Assembly (NCBI GenBank): GCA_023409695.1
Contig: JAEYQZ010000060.1
Location: 1 to 14,268 of the forward strand
Origin: Methanobacteriota archaeon
Lineage (GTDB): Archaea > Methanobacteriota > Methanobacteria > Methanobacteriales > Methanobacteriaceae
Direction of reading: 5' to 3'
DNA length: 14,268 nucleotides
Position numbers and translations under genes: made by a program. Shown piece after piece: positions 13,372 through 14,268 of the stretch. Numbering within the stretch: position 1 is the stretch's first letter; each line of letters starts with the position of its first letter. The notes beneath the pieces were generated by a model. That model had not been told where the DNA came from. It saw only the letters and a program-made list of their open reading frames with translations, and did no database searches.

Positions 13372-13800
13372 ATGATTATAGATGGCGAAGGACTCATTAT
13401 GGGAAGACTTGCAAGTACAGTAAGCAAGATGCTTCTAAATGGTGAGAGTGTAGTAGTTTTAAATGCCGAAAAAATTTTAATTTCAGGCACAAAAGAATGG
13501 GCATACGCAAGGTATAAACAAAGAGTTGACAGAGCAAGTATATCCAATCCAAGGAAAATGGGACCAAAATACCCAAGAAGACCTGACGATATATTTAGAA
13601 GAACTGTAAGAGGAATGATACCTTACAGGAAAACAAGCGGAAGAGAAGCATTCAAAGGACTTAAGGTTTTCGTAGGAATACCAAAAGAATTTGCAGATGC
13701 TGAAATCTTTAAATTAGAAGAAGCAATGCCTAAAAACATTAAAAAGAGTATCGAACTTGGAACAATCTCAAAGTTACTTGGAGCGAAGTTTGAAGTATAG
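13372..13800 (+). CDS. rpl13: 50S ribosomal protein L13 (uL13)
   Basis: An early large-subunit assembly protein. The 142-residue archaeal form starts MIIDGEGLIMGRLASTVSKM, then VVVLNAEKILISGTKEWAYA, and has the conserved RRPDDIFRRTVRGMIPYRK. The C-terminal region (AFKGLKVFVGIPKEFADAE, TISKLLGAKFEV) is of archaeal type. GGTG lies upstream of the ATG. It ends eight bases before the S9 start and forms the usual L13-S9 pair. Confidence 0.97.
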   Translation: MIIDGEGLIMGRLASTVSKMLLNGESVVVLNAEKILISGTKEWAYARYKQRVDRASISNPRKMGPKYPRRPDDIFRRTVRGMIPYRKTSGREAFKGLKVFVGIPKEFADAEIFKLEEAMPKNIKKSIELGTISKLLGAKFEV

Positions 13801-13808
13801 GTGTTAAT

Positions 13809-14210
13809 ATGAAGAAAGTAATTCACACAAGCGGAAAAAGGAAAACTGCAATAGCAAGGGGCAGATTCCGAGAAGGAAAAGGAAGAATCAGAATAAACAA
13901 ACGCCCTGTTGAACTTTACGATCCAGAACTTGCAAGACTCAAAATCAAAGAGCCATTAATGCTTGCTGGAGACATCGTCAACAGCATTGATATAGATGTT
14001 AAAGTTGTCGGTGGGGGAGTAATGGGACAGGCTGAAGCTGCACGTATGGTCATAGCAAAAGGACTCATACAGTGGACAAGCGACATGGATTTAAAAGAAA
14101 AGTTCACTCAGTATGACCGAACTATGCTCGTTGGTGACCCTAGAAGATCCGAACCTAAAAAGTACGGTGGAAGAGGAGCCAGAGCTAGAAGGCAGAAAAG
14201 TTACAGGTAA
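13809..14210 (+). CDS. rps9: 30S ribosomal protein S9 (uS9)
   Basis: A small-subunit head protein whose C-terminal tail reaches the P-site tRNA. The 133 residues start MKKVIHTSGKRKTAIARGRF, continue GRIRINKRPVELY, and contain VVGGGVMGQAEAARMVIAKG. The end GGRGARARRQKSYR keeps the near-universal final arginine that contacts the P-site tRNA anticodon arm. GGTG precedes the ATG. It is the last gene in the window; in related archaea RpoN, RpoK, enolase and S2 follow. Confidence 0.97.
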   Translation: MKKVIHTSGKRKTAIARGRFREGKGRIRINKRPVELYDPELARLKIKEPLMLAGDIVNSIDIDVKVVGGGVMGQAEAARMVIAKGLIQWTSDMDLKEKFTQYDRTMLVGDPRRSEPKKYGGRGARARRQKSYR

Positions 14211-14230
14211 TCTATTATTTAATCTTCTTG

Positions 14231-14268
14231 CCCAGAAAAAACCTTTATTTATAAATTTTAACTGCAAA
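14231..14268 (+). promoter_or_regulatory. Candidate promoter at the right edge
   Basis: After the S9 stop the sequence is non-coding and AT-rich. TTTATAAA (14248-14255) is a close match to the methanogen box A and is preceded by GAAAAAACC, a possible BRE. A start about 25 bases on would lie at the window edge or just beyond, so it would serve the next gene downstream. A T-rich stretch just after S9 (14211-14229) could end part of the S13-S9 transcript. Confidence 0.4.

Noticed and set aside
12996..13547. A 183-codon open frame on the minus strand opposite L18e and L13
   Set aside because: It is fully antisense to two clear ribosomal-protein genes, has low-complexity Ser/Leu/Ile content typical of shadows, and no ribosome binding site was seen.

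Overview
The window is an archaeal ribosomal-protein gene cluster. Archaea are indicated by r-proteins absent from bacteria (S4e, L32e, L19e, L34e, L14e, L18e), an archaeal RNA polymerase subunit D, a Cbf5-type pseudouridine synthase and ribosome binding sites of the GGAGGTGAT type. The low G+C, the gene order and the protein sequences point to a methanogen of the Methanobacteriaceae, most like Methanobacterium; this is recognition from memory, not a search. Every convincing gene is on the + strand.

Layout. (1) 1-2728: the distal part of the spc-type operon: L24 tail, S4e, L5, S14 (47 aa, TTG start), S8, L6, L32e, nearly without gaps. (2) 2729-2894: a 166-bp non-coding interval rich in inverted repeats. 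(3) 2895-5512: L19e, L18, S5, L30, L15. (4) 5539-8052: secY, a lysine-less P-loop adenylate kinase and a DUF106 membrane protein related to YidC/Oxa1/EMC3 insertases, a protein-export and insertion block. (5) 8138-10157: L34e, cytidylate kinase, L14e, Cbf5/TruB. (6) 10158-10783: 626 bp of mostly non-coding DNA with tRNA-Ser(GGA), a duplicated 5' fragment of that tRNA 91 bp upstream, and many hairpins. (7) 10784-14210: the alpha-operon-like block S13, S4, S11, RpoD (with two ferredoxin-type cysteine sets), L18e, L13, S9. The window ends in AT-rich DNA with a candidate promoter for the next genes.

The genes together supply ribosome parts, a core RNA polymerase subunit, the export channel that docks on the ribosome, two nucleotide kinases and an rRNA/tRNA-modifying enzyme, so the region is a housekeeping growth cluster. 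I see no mobile element, CRISPR array or defence system. What is not ordinary lies in the two long non-coding stretches: the tRNA 5'-end duplication with a structured 66-bp insert, mutually exclusive hairpins after the tRNA, a multi-stem leader before L19e, and sequence words shared between the two stretches.
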